Of a stretch of DNA of 64,000 nt, positions 25,629 through 34,206 are shown piece by piece. The DNA is from PALSA-270 sp963770245 (lineage in GTDB: Bacteria; Acidobacteriota; Terriglobia; Terriglobales; Acidobacteriaceae). A program made the position numbers and the translations under genes. Position 1 is the first letter of the stretch. Each line of letters begins with the position of its first letter. The notes beneath the pieces are model-generated. The model worked only from the letters and a program-made list of their open reading frames with translations. It did no database searches and was not told the origin of the DNA. The DNA lies in the NCBI GenBank assembly GCA_963770245.1, contig CAVYOX010000007.1, positions 62,001 through 126,000 on the forward strand. The letters are read 5' to 3'.

Positions 25629-26485
25629 TTAGCGCCCTGTAGAAACTTTTTCTCCGCGAGGGCGCAAGTCAGGAATTGCCCGTTCCAAAGCTGTTTCGCT
25701 GTAGCGCAGCCAGCGCGGAGTCGGAGGTGGCGTTAGTGCCACCATGTTGGACAAGTGACATAAGCACGGATGCAAATCCGCGACCGGCTTCATGAATGCT
25801 GTAAGCGGTACAGCTAACAGCAAGCCCATCACGCCCCACAACCAGCCCCAGAAGAGAATCCCAATTGTCGCCGCCACCGGCCCGATACTCACGCGATTCG
25901 CAACAAATGTCGGAATAAGAAGATTGCCGACACGACATGCAGGAAGAGAATGGTTAGGGTGATCACAATGTATGGTCCCGGTGTGTTGAATTGAAGGGGG
26001 GCTGCCGCAAAGGGAAGAGCCAGTGCAGCGATCAGTCGGAGGAACCGTAGCAAATTCAAGAGTCCGCGGGCGATTCCGAGAGGTATGGCGCCTTTCACGG
26101 CGGCACATCACAAGGCCACCACGGAGCCGACGATAAGGTTGCCGGCTACGAAACCGTGAATCATCTGGTTCAGGTTCGTGATGAATCGGGCCGCGTCTAT
26201 CTTGGAGCTGAAGAGGCCGTTCGTTCGAATGGCCATTTGGTCCTTGGTGCAGAGCATGAAAAACGTCAGAAATCCTCGTTCCGTGGATTTGCCGACTACA
26301 TGCAGGCCTCGGAGTTCAACGCAGGGATACAGAGGCTGATCAAGTTGGCGCGGCAAAAGCGGACCGCATTGACGTGCGCGGAAGCGGTGTCTTGGCGTTG
26401 CCACCGTTCCCACATCGCGGATGCCCTTACTGTGCTCGGAATCCGTGTCGAGGACATTATGAGCAAAAACCGTTCCCAACCACAC
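25629..26485 (-). pseudogene. Decayed AI-2E family (PerM-like) permease
   Basis: Three frames on the minus strand hold successive pieces: FITNLNQMIHGFVAGNLIVGSVVAL, then hydrophobic RGLLNLLRFLRLIAALALPF and PGPYIVITLTILFLHVVSAIF, then LIPTFVANRVSIGPVAATIGILFWGWLWGVMGLLLAVPLTAFMKPVADLHPCL. The last block is the signature of AI-2E transporters (VxxPxxxGxxFWGWLWGxxGxLLAVPLT). At least two frameshifts separate the pieces and the N-terminal part is not family-like. The intact family has about 350 residues and eight helices. Confidence 0.75.
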
Positions 26486-26660
26486 TCTCTGAGTTCCTTT
26501 GCTTGCGTGCGACGCAGGTGCATCACATATCCTGGTTACAGGGACGACCGCTTTCTGTCGTCAGACGTTCGCACAGCTCCCAAGGTAAAGGCCTCGGCGT
26601 CTCCTCAGGAAAACGCCGGGATCATTTAGCCTTCAGCGCTAGGGTGGCCCGAACACCGCA

Positions 26661-26689
26661 TTTTCCCCATCCCCGAGCTCCAGTACAAT
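26661..26689 (+). promoter_or_regulatory. Candidate promoter of the Crp/Fnr regulator
   Basis: TTTTCC (26661-26666), a 17-nt spacer, and TACAAT (26684-26689) just seven bases before the GTG start at 26697. Spacing is ideal and the transcript would begin at or beside the start codon, so it would be leaderless. Confidence 0.4.
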
Positions 26690-26696
26690 TGCCATT

Positions 26697-27401
26697 GTGT
26701 CTGAATCCACGTTCCCTCCTGGTCAAACGCTCGCAAAGGTCCCGATCTTCTCCGGGCTGACGGAGAGCAAATCAAGTTTTCTTGTGCAGCGTGCAGTGCA
26801 GCGTCACTACTCGACAGGCGAAAGCATATTTGGCGAGGGTGAGCCCTGTTCTGGACTCTATGTCGTCGAGTCCGGCCATGTGCGTATCTTCAAGAGTTCG
26901 GCCAACGGTCGCGAACAGGTGCTCAGCATCGATGGTCCGGGTGGCTCTATTGCCGAGCTTCCGGTTTTCGATGGAGGAAGCTATCCGGCATCGGCAACAG
27001 CGATCGACGATGCGACCCTGCTTTTTGTCAGCAAACAGGACTTTCAGGCACTGTGTTTAGCCCATCCCCAGGTGGCACTGAAGGTCTTGCGAGTGGTCGG
27101 TGCTCGCCTGCGCAGACTGGTCGGTATTATCGAAGAGCTTTCATTCACAACAGTACGTCACCGCCTTGCTTCGTTTCTGTTGCGGCTCTCGCAAAAGGAA
27201 GGCAAGCGTTCTGGCACAGGCGTGGAAATCACATTGCCCATTAGCAATCAGGAGTTGGCCTCGCAGATTGGCACCGTCCGAGAGCTCGTTTCTCGCAACC
27301 TTTCCCGCCTACAGGCAGAAGGGATGCTCAAGATCGACGGCCGCACCGTAACGATTTCCAATTTGAAGGCTTTGGAAGCCGAAATAGACTCCCCCGAGTG
27401 A
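26697..27401 (+). CDS. Crp/Fnr-family transcriptional regulator
   Basis: The protein is 234 residues with a GTG start. An N-terminal cyclic-nucleotide-type beta-barrel (about 15-125: FGEGEPCSGLYVVESGHVRIFKSS, then GSIAELPVFDGGSYPASATA), a dimer helix, and a winged helix-turn-helix with SNQELASQIGTVRELVSRNLSRLQAEGM. It lacks the N-terminal Cys set of oxygen-sensing FNR, so it is closer to Dnr/NnrR-type regulators that respond to nitric oxide, or to cAMP-independent relatives (inference). It lies directly upstream of ytfE and the nitrate operon, and a matching palindrome sits before ytfE, which suggests it controls this module. Confidence 0.88.
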   Translation: MSESTFPPGQTLAKVPIFSGLTESKSSFLVQRAVQRHYSTGESIFGEGEPCSGLYVVESGHVRIFKSSANGREQVLSIDGPGGSIAELPVFDGGSYPASATAIDDATLLFVSKQDFQALCLAHPQVALKVLRVVGARLRRLVGIIEELSFTTVRHRLASFLLRLSQKEGKRSGTGVEITLPISNQELASQIGTVRELVSRNLSRLQAEGMLKIDGRTVTISNLKALEAEIDSPE

Positions 27402-27495
27402 GTTCCGAGTCATCTGAACCTGTCGGATACCGGCCCGCCTCTCTGATTCCCCGATAATCGGGTCTTGTTCGTTTGTTCCTGCCATTCCCGCCCCC

Positions 27496-27509
27496 GTGAC
27501 AAAAGTCAT
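27496..27509 (+). promoter_or_regulatory. FNR/Dnr-type operator upstream of ytfE
   Basis: GTGACAAAAGTCAT is an interrupted palindrome (TGAC-AAAA-GTCA) in the Crp/Fnr-superfamily layout of five-base half-sites with a four-base spacer, and is close to TTGAC-N4-GTCAA. Its centre lies about 41.5 bp before a start site predicted from a -10-like TAGTCT at 27532-27537, the canonical class II activation position. Confidence 0.6.
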
Positions 27510-27589
27510 CGGCAGAGCTCTGACGCTCCGCTAGTCTTAGAACATCAAGCGCGGCCCCAGGCAGGGAGCTGGGTCGCGAGGAGAAGACA

Positions 27590-28315
27590 ATGAGCATGAC
27601 CGCTGAGAAAACCGTTCGTGAATTGGCCCTGGAAAACCCCGCTGCCACGAGAGTCTTTGAAAAGCTACGTATTGACTATTGCTGCGGTGGCAACAAGTCG
27701 CTCGAAGAAGCCTGCCGCGCGGCCAACCTTTCGATGGACGCGGTGATCGATTCGTTGGAGATGGCTGACCACCCGGCGCGCGCCGTGCAAACCGATCATA
27801 CGTGGCAGACGGAGCCGATGTCCGACCTCATCTCCCACATCAAGGCCACACACCACAAGTACACACGAGAGGAAACGGCTCGCCTCGCTCTTCTCTTCGA
27901 CAAGGTCTGTTCGGTTCACGGTCAGAACCATCCCGAACTGCAACAGGTCCGAGCTAGTTTTCATGGCCTGGTCCAAGAGCTGACCACACACATGATGAAA
28001 GAAGAGATGGTGCTGTTTCCATACATAGTGAGGATGGAGGAGGCCGTTATCCAGCAGGAACCGGTCCTGCCGTCGCCGTTTGGCAGCGTGCAAAACCCCG
28101 TCTCAATGATGGAGCGTGAGCACGATTCCGCCGGCAACGCATTGCGTGCCATGCGGGAGGCCAGCAGTGGTTATACCGCACCGCCTGAGGCATGCATCAG
28201 CTACCGGACCTTGTACAAAGCGCTGACTGATTTTGAGGCCGATCTTTACCAGCACATTCATTTGGAGAACAATATTCTGTTTCCGCGCGCGATTGCGATG
28301 GAAAAAGTGCACTAA
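27590..28315 (+). CDS. ytfE: Iron-sulfur cluster repair di-iron protein (Ric/YtfE/ScdA)
   Basis: The protein is 241 residues, with GAGGAGA six bases before the ATG. The N-terminal ScdA_N domain (1-60) has the hallmark LRIDYCCGG. The hemerythrin-like domain has metal-ligand His/Glu sets: HIKATHHKYTREE, then HMMKEEMVLFPYI, MMEREHDSAGNAL and HIHLENNILFPRAI. The family repairs Fe-S clusters after nitric oxide or peroxide damage and handles NO. It is placed between an NO/anaerobic-type regulator and a nitrate reductase operon with an FNR-like operator upstream. That fits protection against nitrosative stress during nitrate use. Confidence 0.95.
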   Translation: MSMTAEKTVRELALENPAATRVFEKLRIDYCCGGNKSLEEACRAANLSMDAVIDSLEMADHPARAVQTDHTWQTEPMSDLISHIKATHHKYTREETARLALLFDKVCSVHGQNHPELQQVRASFHGLVQELTTHMMKEEMVLFPYIVRMEEAVIQQEPVLPSPFGSVQNPVSMMEREHDSAGNALRAMREASSGYTAPPEACISYRTLYKALTDFEADLYQHIHLENNILFPRAIAMEKVH

Positions 28316-28380
28316 CCGGAGCGCAGAGCCGTGTCCGCACTGCCAATGCGCATTGAAAGGAAGCCGGTCGACCGCTCACG

Positions 28381-28559
28381 CTGCTGTCGCGACTGCTGAT
28401 GCTCTATATAAGCACTGGGCTGCTATTCATGTTGCTGCCGGAGCATTTCTGGAGGTTTGGAATTTATTGCCGATCAGTATTGAAATGACCGCGGTAACAT
28501 TGTTTGCGGCTAATCTGTTCGCTACGTTCGTGTGCCTTCCTCCATCCCCGCGGACTTAG
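28381..28559 (+). pseudogene. N-terminal remnant of a heme-copper/NnrS-like membrane protein
   Basis: The reading LLSRLLMLYISTGLLFMLLP (28381-28440) is one strongly hydrophobic helix and continues, one frame over, as GAFLEVWNLLPISIEMTAV; one missing G near 28441 (CCGG for CCGGG) accounts for the shift. The pair resembles the first helices of unnamed multi-helix proteins found near NO-related genes in Acidobacteriota, from memory only. It stops at 28559 after about 60 codons, so only a stub remains. Confidence 0.4.
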
Positions 28560-28669
28560 ATTTGACGCTTACGAGGTGAAAGGCTTAGACCGGTCGGTTC
28601 AACGACACTAAACACGCGGCGCGCGGTGTTAAGAGTAGAATTCTTGGGAAATCGGCGAGGAGTAGGACG

Positions 28670-30898
28670 GTGGAGCGTTCTCAAGGTTCACAGAAGCGGC
28701 ATCTGCTCCTTGGGACTGTATCTTTCACGGTTTGCTTCGCGGCATGGGGCCTCATCAGCGCCTTCGCCCCTCAGTTTCGCCAACAGTTTCACCTCTCCGC
28801 GACACAAACCGCTTTCCTGGTCGCAGTTCCCGTTTTGCTGGGTGCCCTGGCCCGCCTCCCCATAGGAATGCTTGCGGATCGCTTCGGAGGCCGCTCTGTT
28901 TTCACGGTTCTGATGTTCTTTGTCGCTGTGCCAGTGGCTCTAGTTCCGGCTGCCACCAGCTACGGGAATTTGCTCATCATCGGATTCCTTCTCGGAATGG
29001 CGGGTTCCTCATTTGCCGTTGGTGTCGGTTACGTCTCCCGCTGGTTTTCCATGGAGAGCCAGGGCAGCGCGCTCGGTGTGTACGGTCTGGGGAATATTGG
29101 CCAATCGGCGGCGGTGTTCCTCGGCCCCGTCGTGGCTGCGGTATACGGGTTTCGCACGGTGTATTGGGGAATGTCCGTCCTCCTGCTGGTTTGGGCCGGT
29201 GTGTTCGTCATCTTTGCTCGAAACGCTCCGCAGACAGCACGGCCCATGGGATTTTCAGAGATGTTCGGCGTGCTCGCGCGCGAACCTTTGGCGTGGGCGC
29301 TAGCGGCTCTCTATTTTCTGACTTTTGGCGGATTCGTTGCGTTCTCGATTTATCTGCCAACGCTGCTGCGCGATCAATTCGGCCTCAAGCCGGAGAATGC
29401 GGGTTTTCGAACCGCCGGATTCGTCGTTCTAGCTACTCTATGCCGGCCGCTGGGTGGATGGCTGTCGGACAGAATTGGCGGCTCGCGAGTACTTTCGTGG
29501 ATTTTGCCGGCTATGGCTGGCTTCGGATTGTTGCTCGGGGTGCAATCGATGCTGCCGTTCACAGTTGGCGCGCTGGGATGTGCCGCTTTGCTCGGCATCG
29601 GCAACGGAGCAGTATTTCAACTTGTGCCTCGATATTTTCCGACGCAGCGAGCTACCGTCACCGGACTGGTAGGTGCAATGGGTGGGATGGGCGGATTTTT
29701 CCCGCCTTTGCTCTTGGGCATGTTTCGCGACCGGTTCGGTGTGGTTTGGCCGGGCTTCCTTATGCTCTCTGCAGTAGCCTGCGTTCTGTGGTGGATGAAT
29801 GGCCGGGTGTTTTTGCCGAGAGAAGAAGCCCTGGCAGCGAAGCTTCCTCCCACTCTGAAGCGCACGGCGGACAAAGTCCGGGCGGGGGCCTGGGCCACGT
29901 TGTTGACCGGTGTTCTGATCGCCGCCATTGTGCTGGGCTCACGCAATCTGCAGTACTTCGATCCTGCCTTGGTGATCTATACGTTCGCGATCATTTTCGC
30001 GACCTGGGGTGTGATTTATCACTACTCCGTCTGGACACGAAAGCCTCCCACGTACGTGTACTGGCAGCGTGGATGGCAACTGTTCAAGGAACGAGGAATA
30101 ATTCGAAGCTTCGGCAATCTAGTACCGACGGTAGGCACTCACCTGCTTGCCCAGACATTCATCGCGAAACGCTCCAGACTGCGCTGGGCCATGCATCAGA
30201 TGATCTTTTGGGGATGCGTGCTGGCAATGCTGATCACGTTTCCGCTGGTATTCGGATGGATTAATTTCACCAGCGCCCCGAACGACCAGATGACGTACGT
30301 TCCCCACCTGTTCGGGTTTGCCGCGGGCAGTTTCCGGTTGCATACATTTACTGCGCTGCTTCTATTTCACGGACTCGATATTTCAGCTTTTCTGGTTCTG
30401 GGCGGAATTGCGCTTTCCCTGTGGCGACGTATGCGGGATGAAGGCGCGCGCGCGGTACAGACGTTCGCCATGGACTTCTGGCCGCTAATTTTGCTGTTTG
30501 CCATTTCGATCACCGGGCTGGCCCTGACGGTGTCCCAGGAGTGGCTGGCAGGAAGCTTCTACGACTTCATCGCCATTTTGCACGCCGTCACAGTAATTAC
30601 GGCTTTGCTCTATCTTCCTTTTGGGAAGTTTTTCCACATTTTTCAGCGACCCGCGCAGTTGGGCGTGAAACTGTACCAACGCGCAGGCGAAGAGGGTGAA
30701 GGTGCAATCTGTGCCCGTTGCGGTGAGCGCTACGCATCACGTATGCATGTTGACGACCTCGAACGCGTGCTACCGCAAGTCGGATTCAACTACTCGATGC
30801 CGGGCCCAGTGGGGAATTGGCAGGAACTGTGTCCAGCCTGCAAGCGCAAGTCAATTTCGCTCGCGCAATTGAGGTTGAAAGAGGAAGCGAATGGCTAA
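28670..30898 (+). CDS. NarK-type MFS transporter fused to a NarI-like membrane domain and zinc ribbon
   Basis: The protein is 742 residues; the GTG start follows GAGGAG. Residues 1 to about 385 are a 12-helix NarK-like MFS transporter with nitrate-signature-like stretches GMAGSSFAVGVGYVSRWF and GNGAVFQLVPRYFPTQRATVTG. Residues about 395-660 add roughly six more helices resembling NarI/DsrM-type cytochrome b subunits, with several His as possible heme ligands (MHQMIFWG, RLHTFTALLLFHGLDIS, ILHAVTVITALL). The end (about 680-725) has CARC and CPAC pairs forming a zinc ribbon or rubredoxin-like knuckle. The next gene, the catalytic subunit, overlaps by 8 nt. One protein may thus import nitrate and pass quinol electrons to the reductase. 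Confidence 0.88.
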   Translation: MERSQGSQKRHLLLGTVSFTVCFAAWGLISAFAPQFRQQFHLSATQTAFLVAVPVLLGALARLPIGMLADRFGGRSVFTVLMFFVAVPVALVPAATSYGNLLIIGFLLGMAGSSFAVGVGYVSRWFSMESQGSALGVYGLGNIGQSAAVFLGPVVAAVYGFRTVYWGMSVLLLVWAGVFVIFARNAPQTARPMGFSEMFGVLAREPLAWALAALYFLTFGGFVAFSIYLPTLLRDQFGLKPENAGFRTAGFVVLATLCRPLGGWLSDRIGGSRVLSWILPAMAGFGLLLGVQSMLPFTVGALGCAALLGIGNGAVFQLVPRYFPTQRATVTGLVGAMGGMGGFFPPLLLGMFRDRFGVVWPGFLMLSAVACVLWWMNGRVFLPREEALAAKLPPTLKRTADKVRAGAWATLLTGVLIAAIVLGSRNLQYFDPALVIYTFAIIFATWGVIYHYSVWTRKPPTYVYWQRGWQLFKERGIIRSFGNLVPTVGTHLLAQTFIAKRSRLRWAMHQMIFWGCVLAMLITFPLVFGWINFTSAPNDQMTYVPHLFGFAAGSFRLHTFTALLLFHGLDISAFLVLGGIALSLWRRMRDEGARAVQTFAMDFWPLILLFAISITGLALTVSQEWLAGSFYDFIAILHAVTVITALLYLPFGKFFHIFQRPAQLGVKLYQRAGEEGEGAICARCGERYASRMHVDDLERVLPQVGFNYSMPGPVGNWQELCPACKRKSISLAQLRLKEEANG

Positions 30899-33128
30899 GG
30901 CTCCTGTCTCCGAAGAGATCCTCAAAGAAAAGTTTGGGCCACATCTGAACTACAAACCGCCCGGTGGTTGGAACGACGAATCGATCCACCCCGCGGAGAA
31001 TCTGGTGAAAACACATTGCTGCTTTTGCGGACAGCAATGCGGAATCCAATTGAAGGTTCGCGACAATCGAGTGATCGGGCTCGAGCCGTGGGAGGAGTTC
31101 CCATTTAACCGCGGCATGCTTTGTCCAAAAGGGGTGAAGCGCTATCTCCAGGGCAACCATCCTGATCGTCTGCTCTCGCCAATGATGCGCAGCGATCACG
31201 GATTTCGCCCCACGACCTGGGACGAGGCTTTGAGCTTCACAGTCGGCCGGATGCGTGACATCCAGGAGAAGTATGGCAAAGACGCAATTGCCATCTATGG
31301 TGGCGCATCGCTTTCGACGGAGAAATCCTATCTGCTGGGTAAATTTGCCCGTGTGGCGTTGGGCACTCGTCACATCGACTACAACGGGCGACTGTGCATG
31401 GTTTCTGCTGGAACGGCGTACAAACTCGCGTTCGGGGTCGACAGAAGCACAATTCCATGGAGTGAAATCCCCAAAGCAGAGGTGCTGTTTGTGATCGGCG
31501 CGAATATTGGCGACTGCGCCCCGATCACGACCGACTACATCTGGCGCTGTCGCGACAAAGGCGGCAAGCTTATCGTAGCCGATCCCCGGATGACCCCCAT
31601 AACGCGTAATGCCGATCTCTATCTTCCACTGCGTCCGGGAACTGATCTCGCGCTACTGATGGGAATGCTGCACGTCATTCTGCGGGACAGCCTGGAAGAC
31701 CGGGATTTCATCGAGCAATTCACTACGGGTTTTGAAGCCGTCGCCGAGTCTGCAAAGGCGTGGGATCTCCGCAGGGTAGCTGAGATGACGGGCGTGCCGC
31801 CCCAGTCCATCGAGAAAGCCGCGCGCTGGATTGGCAAATCAAAGCGGGCCATCATGATGCATGCTCGGGGACTGGAGCACCAGTCTAAAGGCGTGGAGAA
31901 CTGCCTGGCGGTAATTAATATTGCACTCGCTACCGGCAACATCGGGCGCGACGGCGCAGGTCCCACGATGATTACGGGCCAGGGAAACGGCCAAGGCGGG
32001 CGTGAGCATGGGCAGAAGTGTGACCAACTTCCCGGCCAGCGTTCGCTCACCGATCCCGCCGCTCGCGAGTATGTTGCAGGTGTCTGGGGCATACGGTCTG
32101 ACGAACTCCCCCAGCCGGGCTACAGCGCACAAGAAATCATGAATGCAATTCATCGCGGTGAGATTAAGGGGCTGCTGTCCACGTGTTTCAACCCGCTAGT
32201 TTCACTTCCGGACGCAAACTTCACGCGTGAGGCGTTGTCGAAGTTAGAATTCTTCGGGGTGCTCGATTTCTTTCTCTCAGAGACCGCGCATCATGCGGAC
32301 GTCGTTCTGGCTGGCAGCTTGCAAGAGGAAGAGGACGGGCTCGCTTGCAGTACCGAAGGGCGCGTCATTCACTGGCAGAAGAGCGTCGATCCGCCGGGCG
32401 ATGCGAGATGCGACTCCGACATCATCATCGAGTTGGCGCACCGGCTGGGCCGCGGCCAGTACTTTCCATTCAAAAACCCTGCCGACATTTTGGAAGAGCT
32501 GCGTGTCGCTTCGCGGGGTGGTGTAGCCGATTACTATGGCATCACCTACGAAAGAGTGGATCGGGAGATGGGTATTTTTTGGCCCTGCCCATCGCTCGAC
32601 CATCCCGGAACGCCGCGCCTCTTCGTCGACAAGAAGTTCTATACCCATGACGGCAAAGCGCATTTCAACGTGACGGAGTGGCGACCCAGCGGAGATCCGA
32701 TCAATGAAGAGTATCCCTTGTTCCTAACGACAGGCCGCGTAGTCAGCCAGTACCTGTCAGGAACTCAAACCCGGCGTATCGGGGCACTAGTGGACCAGAA
32801 TCCGGAACCTCTGGCGGAGATTCATCCCCGCCTGGCTCAACGATATGGGATTAAAGACGGCGACTGGATGACGGTGACGACACGACGCGACGATCTAACC
32901 ATTCGCGCCATGGTGGTGAAGACCATCCGCCCCGACACGGTTTTCATTCCATATCACTGGGCTGGCATACGTAGTGCAAATCGGCTCACTCATCGGACTC
33001 TCGATCCTCGGAGCAAGATTCCGGAATTCAAGGTTTCGGCGTGCAGGATTGGCGGAGCGAAGGGGCCCGACCCGTCTCCGGATGATCGTGACGCGCACAA
33101 AAACGGCGCATCGCGGGGGGGTGCTTAG
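30891..33128 (+). CDS. Molybdopterin nitrate reductase, NasA/NarB-type catalytic subunit
   Basis: The protein is 745 residues, with GAGGAAG just before the ATG. The N-terminal [4Fe-4S] motif is C-CF-C-GQQ-C with the last Cys in GMLCPKG. The Mo-ligand Cys is in GRLCMVSA. The block GGREHGQKCDQLPGQRSLTDPAAREYVAGVWG is characteristic of NasA/NarB nitrate reductases, and the C-terminal dinucleotide-binding domain starts around LFLTTGRVVSQYLSG. No Tat signal, so it is cytoplasmic. It lacks the C-terminal extra Fe-S or flavin domains of some Nas enzymes; electrons probably come from the ferredoxin and Rieske partners encoded next. It overlaps the downstream start by one base (TAGTG). Confidence 0.92.
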   Translation: MAKAPVSEEILKEKFGPHLNYKPPGGWNDESIHPAENLVKTHCCFCGQQCGIQLKVRDNRVIGLEPWEEFPFNRGMLCPKGVKRYLQGNHPDRLLSPMMRSDHGFRPTTWDEALSFTVGRMRDIQEKYGKDAIAIYGGASLSTEKSYLLGKFARVALGTRHIDYNGRLCMVSAGTAYKLAFGVDRSTIPWSEIPKAEVLFVIGANIGDCAPITTDYIWRCRDKGGKLIVADPRMTPITRNADLYLPLRPGTDLALLMGMLHVILRDSLEDRDFIEQFTTGFEAVAESAKAWDLRRVAEMTGVPPQSIEKAARWIGKSKRAIMMHARGLEHQSKGVENCLAVINIALATGNIGRDGAGPTMITGQGNGQGGREHGQKCDQLPGQRSLTDPAAREYVAGVWGIRSDELPQPGYSAQEIMNAIHRGEIKGLLSTCFNPLVSLPDANFTREALSKLEFFGVLDFFLSETAHHADVVLAGSLQEEEDGLACSTEGRVIHWQKSVDPPGDARCDSDIIIELAHRLGRGQYFPFKNPADILEELRVASRGGVADYYGITYERVDREMGIFWPCPSLDHPGTPRLFVDKKFYTHDGKAHFNVTEWRPSGDPINEEYPLFLTTGRVVSQYLSGTQTRRIGALVDQNPEPLAEIHPRLAQRYGIKDGDWMTVTTRRDDLTIRAMVVKTIRPDTVFIPYHWAGIRSANRLTHRTLDPRSKIPEFKVSACRIGGAKGPDPSPDDRDAHKNGASRGGA

Positions 33129-33724
33129 TGTTCGGGTACGAATTTTATGTCGACCCCTCCCGTTGTATTGGCTGCCGCTCCTGCTTGCAGGCGTGCGAGG
33201 AATGCGACACCCACCGGGGAAAGTCGATGATCAACTTCGACTTTATAGAGCGGAAAGAGAGCATCAGCTCCGCCGCGTACGTGTGCTGGCATTGTGACGA
33301 ACCCACCTGCGCGCAGGTCTGTCCAGCGGATGCGATTAAGAAAGGCGAAGATGGGATTGTCTTTTCGGCCCTCAAGCCTCGTTGCATCGCCTGCAACAAC
33401 TGCGTCATAGCCTGCCCTTTCGGCATCCCGAAAATGATGATTCCCGAGCAGCAGATGATGAAGTGCGACATGTGCTACGACCGCACTTCTGTCGGTAAGC
33501 GGCCCATGTGCGCGACAGTTTGTCCGAGCCAGGCACTGGCCTACGTCAGGCCCGAAGAGATTGCGAATCGTCGCGAGAAACCGACAAACATTTTCTATTT
33601 CGGCAACCAGAAGATCACGACGAAGGTTTTCATGATGGCTCCAGCCGACCGTGCGGCCATCGCTTTTGATGTTGTGGACTACATGTGGGAGGGGCAACAT
33701 GAACTGGTTGCGACAAGGGAGTAG
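33128..33724 (+). CDS. Four-cluster ferredoxin subunit (NrfC/DMSO-reductase B-like)
   Basis: The protein is 198 residues with a GTG start sharing one base with the preceding stop. Four cysteine groups for [4Fe-4S] clusters are seen: CIGCRSCLQACEEC, then CWHCDEPTCAQVCP, CIACNNCVIACP and CDMCYDRTSVGKRPMCATVCP. This is the typical electron-wire subunit of molybdopterin enzymes (NrfC, DmsB, PsrB). No signal peptide, so it sits with the catalytic subunit in the cytoplasm. The C-terminal 50 residues (KPTNIFYFGNQKITTKVFMM) may contact the Rieske or membrane partner. Confidence 0.93.
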   Translation: MFGYEFYVDPSRCIGCRSCLQACEECDTHRGKSMINFDFIERKESISSAAYVCWHCDEPTCAQVCPADAIKKGEDGIVFSALKPRCIACNNCVIACPFGIPKMMIPEQQMMKCDMCYDRTSVGKRPMCATVCPSQALAYVRPEEIANRREKPTNIFYFGNQKITTKVFMMAPADRAAIAFDVVDYMWEGQHELVATRE

Positions 33725-34202
33725 CGAACCGCTTTGGCAAGAAGAGTTCTCAGTTCGCACCGCGGACGAGCGCTACGTCACGCGTCGGCAACTCACCAAA
33801 TTCCTCGTGCTGACCAGCCTTGGCATGTTGGTGGGGAATATCTGGATCCTCGTTCGTTCGATCTTTTACAAGGCTCCCATCTACCCGCAACAACCTGTAG
33901 CCCAACTTGGCGAAATTCCAGTGGGCGGAGTAAAACTGTTCAGCTACCCGACCACAGAAGACCACTGCATTATGATCCGGACGGGCGAGGACGAATACGT
34001 AAGCTACAGCCAGAAATGCACTCACTTGTCATGCGCTGTGTACTATTCGCAGGCGGAGAACAGGTTGGAGTGCCCGTGCCATAACGGCTTCTTCTCGATC
34101 AAGACCGGCGCCGTCCTACAAGGTCCCCCGTCGCGCCCTCTGCCGCGCATTGTTCTCGAAGCCCGTGGCGGGCAATTGGTTGCTGTCGAGGTAAAAGGCT
34201 AA
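33699..34202 (+). CDS. Rieske [2Fe-2S] protein, membrane anchored
   Basis: The protein is 167 residues from MNWLRQGSSEPLW at 33699 (GAGGGG upstream); it overlaps the ferredoxin gene by 26 nt. A single N-terminal helix (about 33-53, QLTKFLVLTSLGMLVGNIWIL) precedes a soluble Rieske domain with both ligand boxes: CTHLSC and CPCHNGFF, including the disulfide Cys. It resembles QcrA of bc-type complexes, yet here it is embedded in a nitrate reductase operon with no cytochrome b6/c1 genes. Which side of the membrane the domain faces is not certain: positively charged residues precede the helix (YVTRRQ), favouring a periplasmic or outer-face domain. Confidence 0.92.
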   Translation: MNWLRQGSSEPLWQEEFSVRTADERYVTRRQLTKFLVLTSLGMLVGNIWILVRSIFYKAPIYPQQPVAQLGEIPVGGVKLFSYPTTEDHCIMIRTGEDEYVSYSQKCTHLSCAVYYSQAENRLECPCHNGFFSIKTGAVLQGPPSRPLPRIVLEARGGQLVAVEVKG

Positions 34203-34206
34203 ACCC

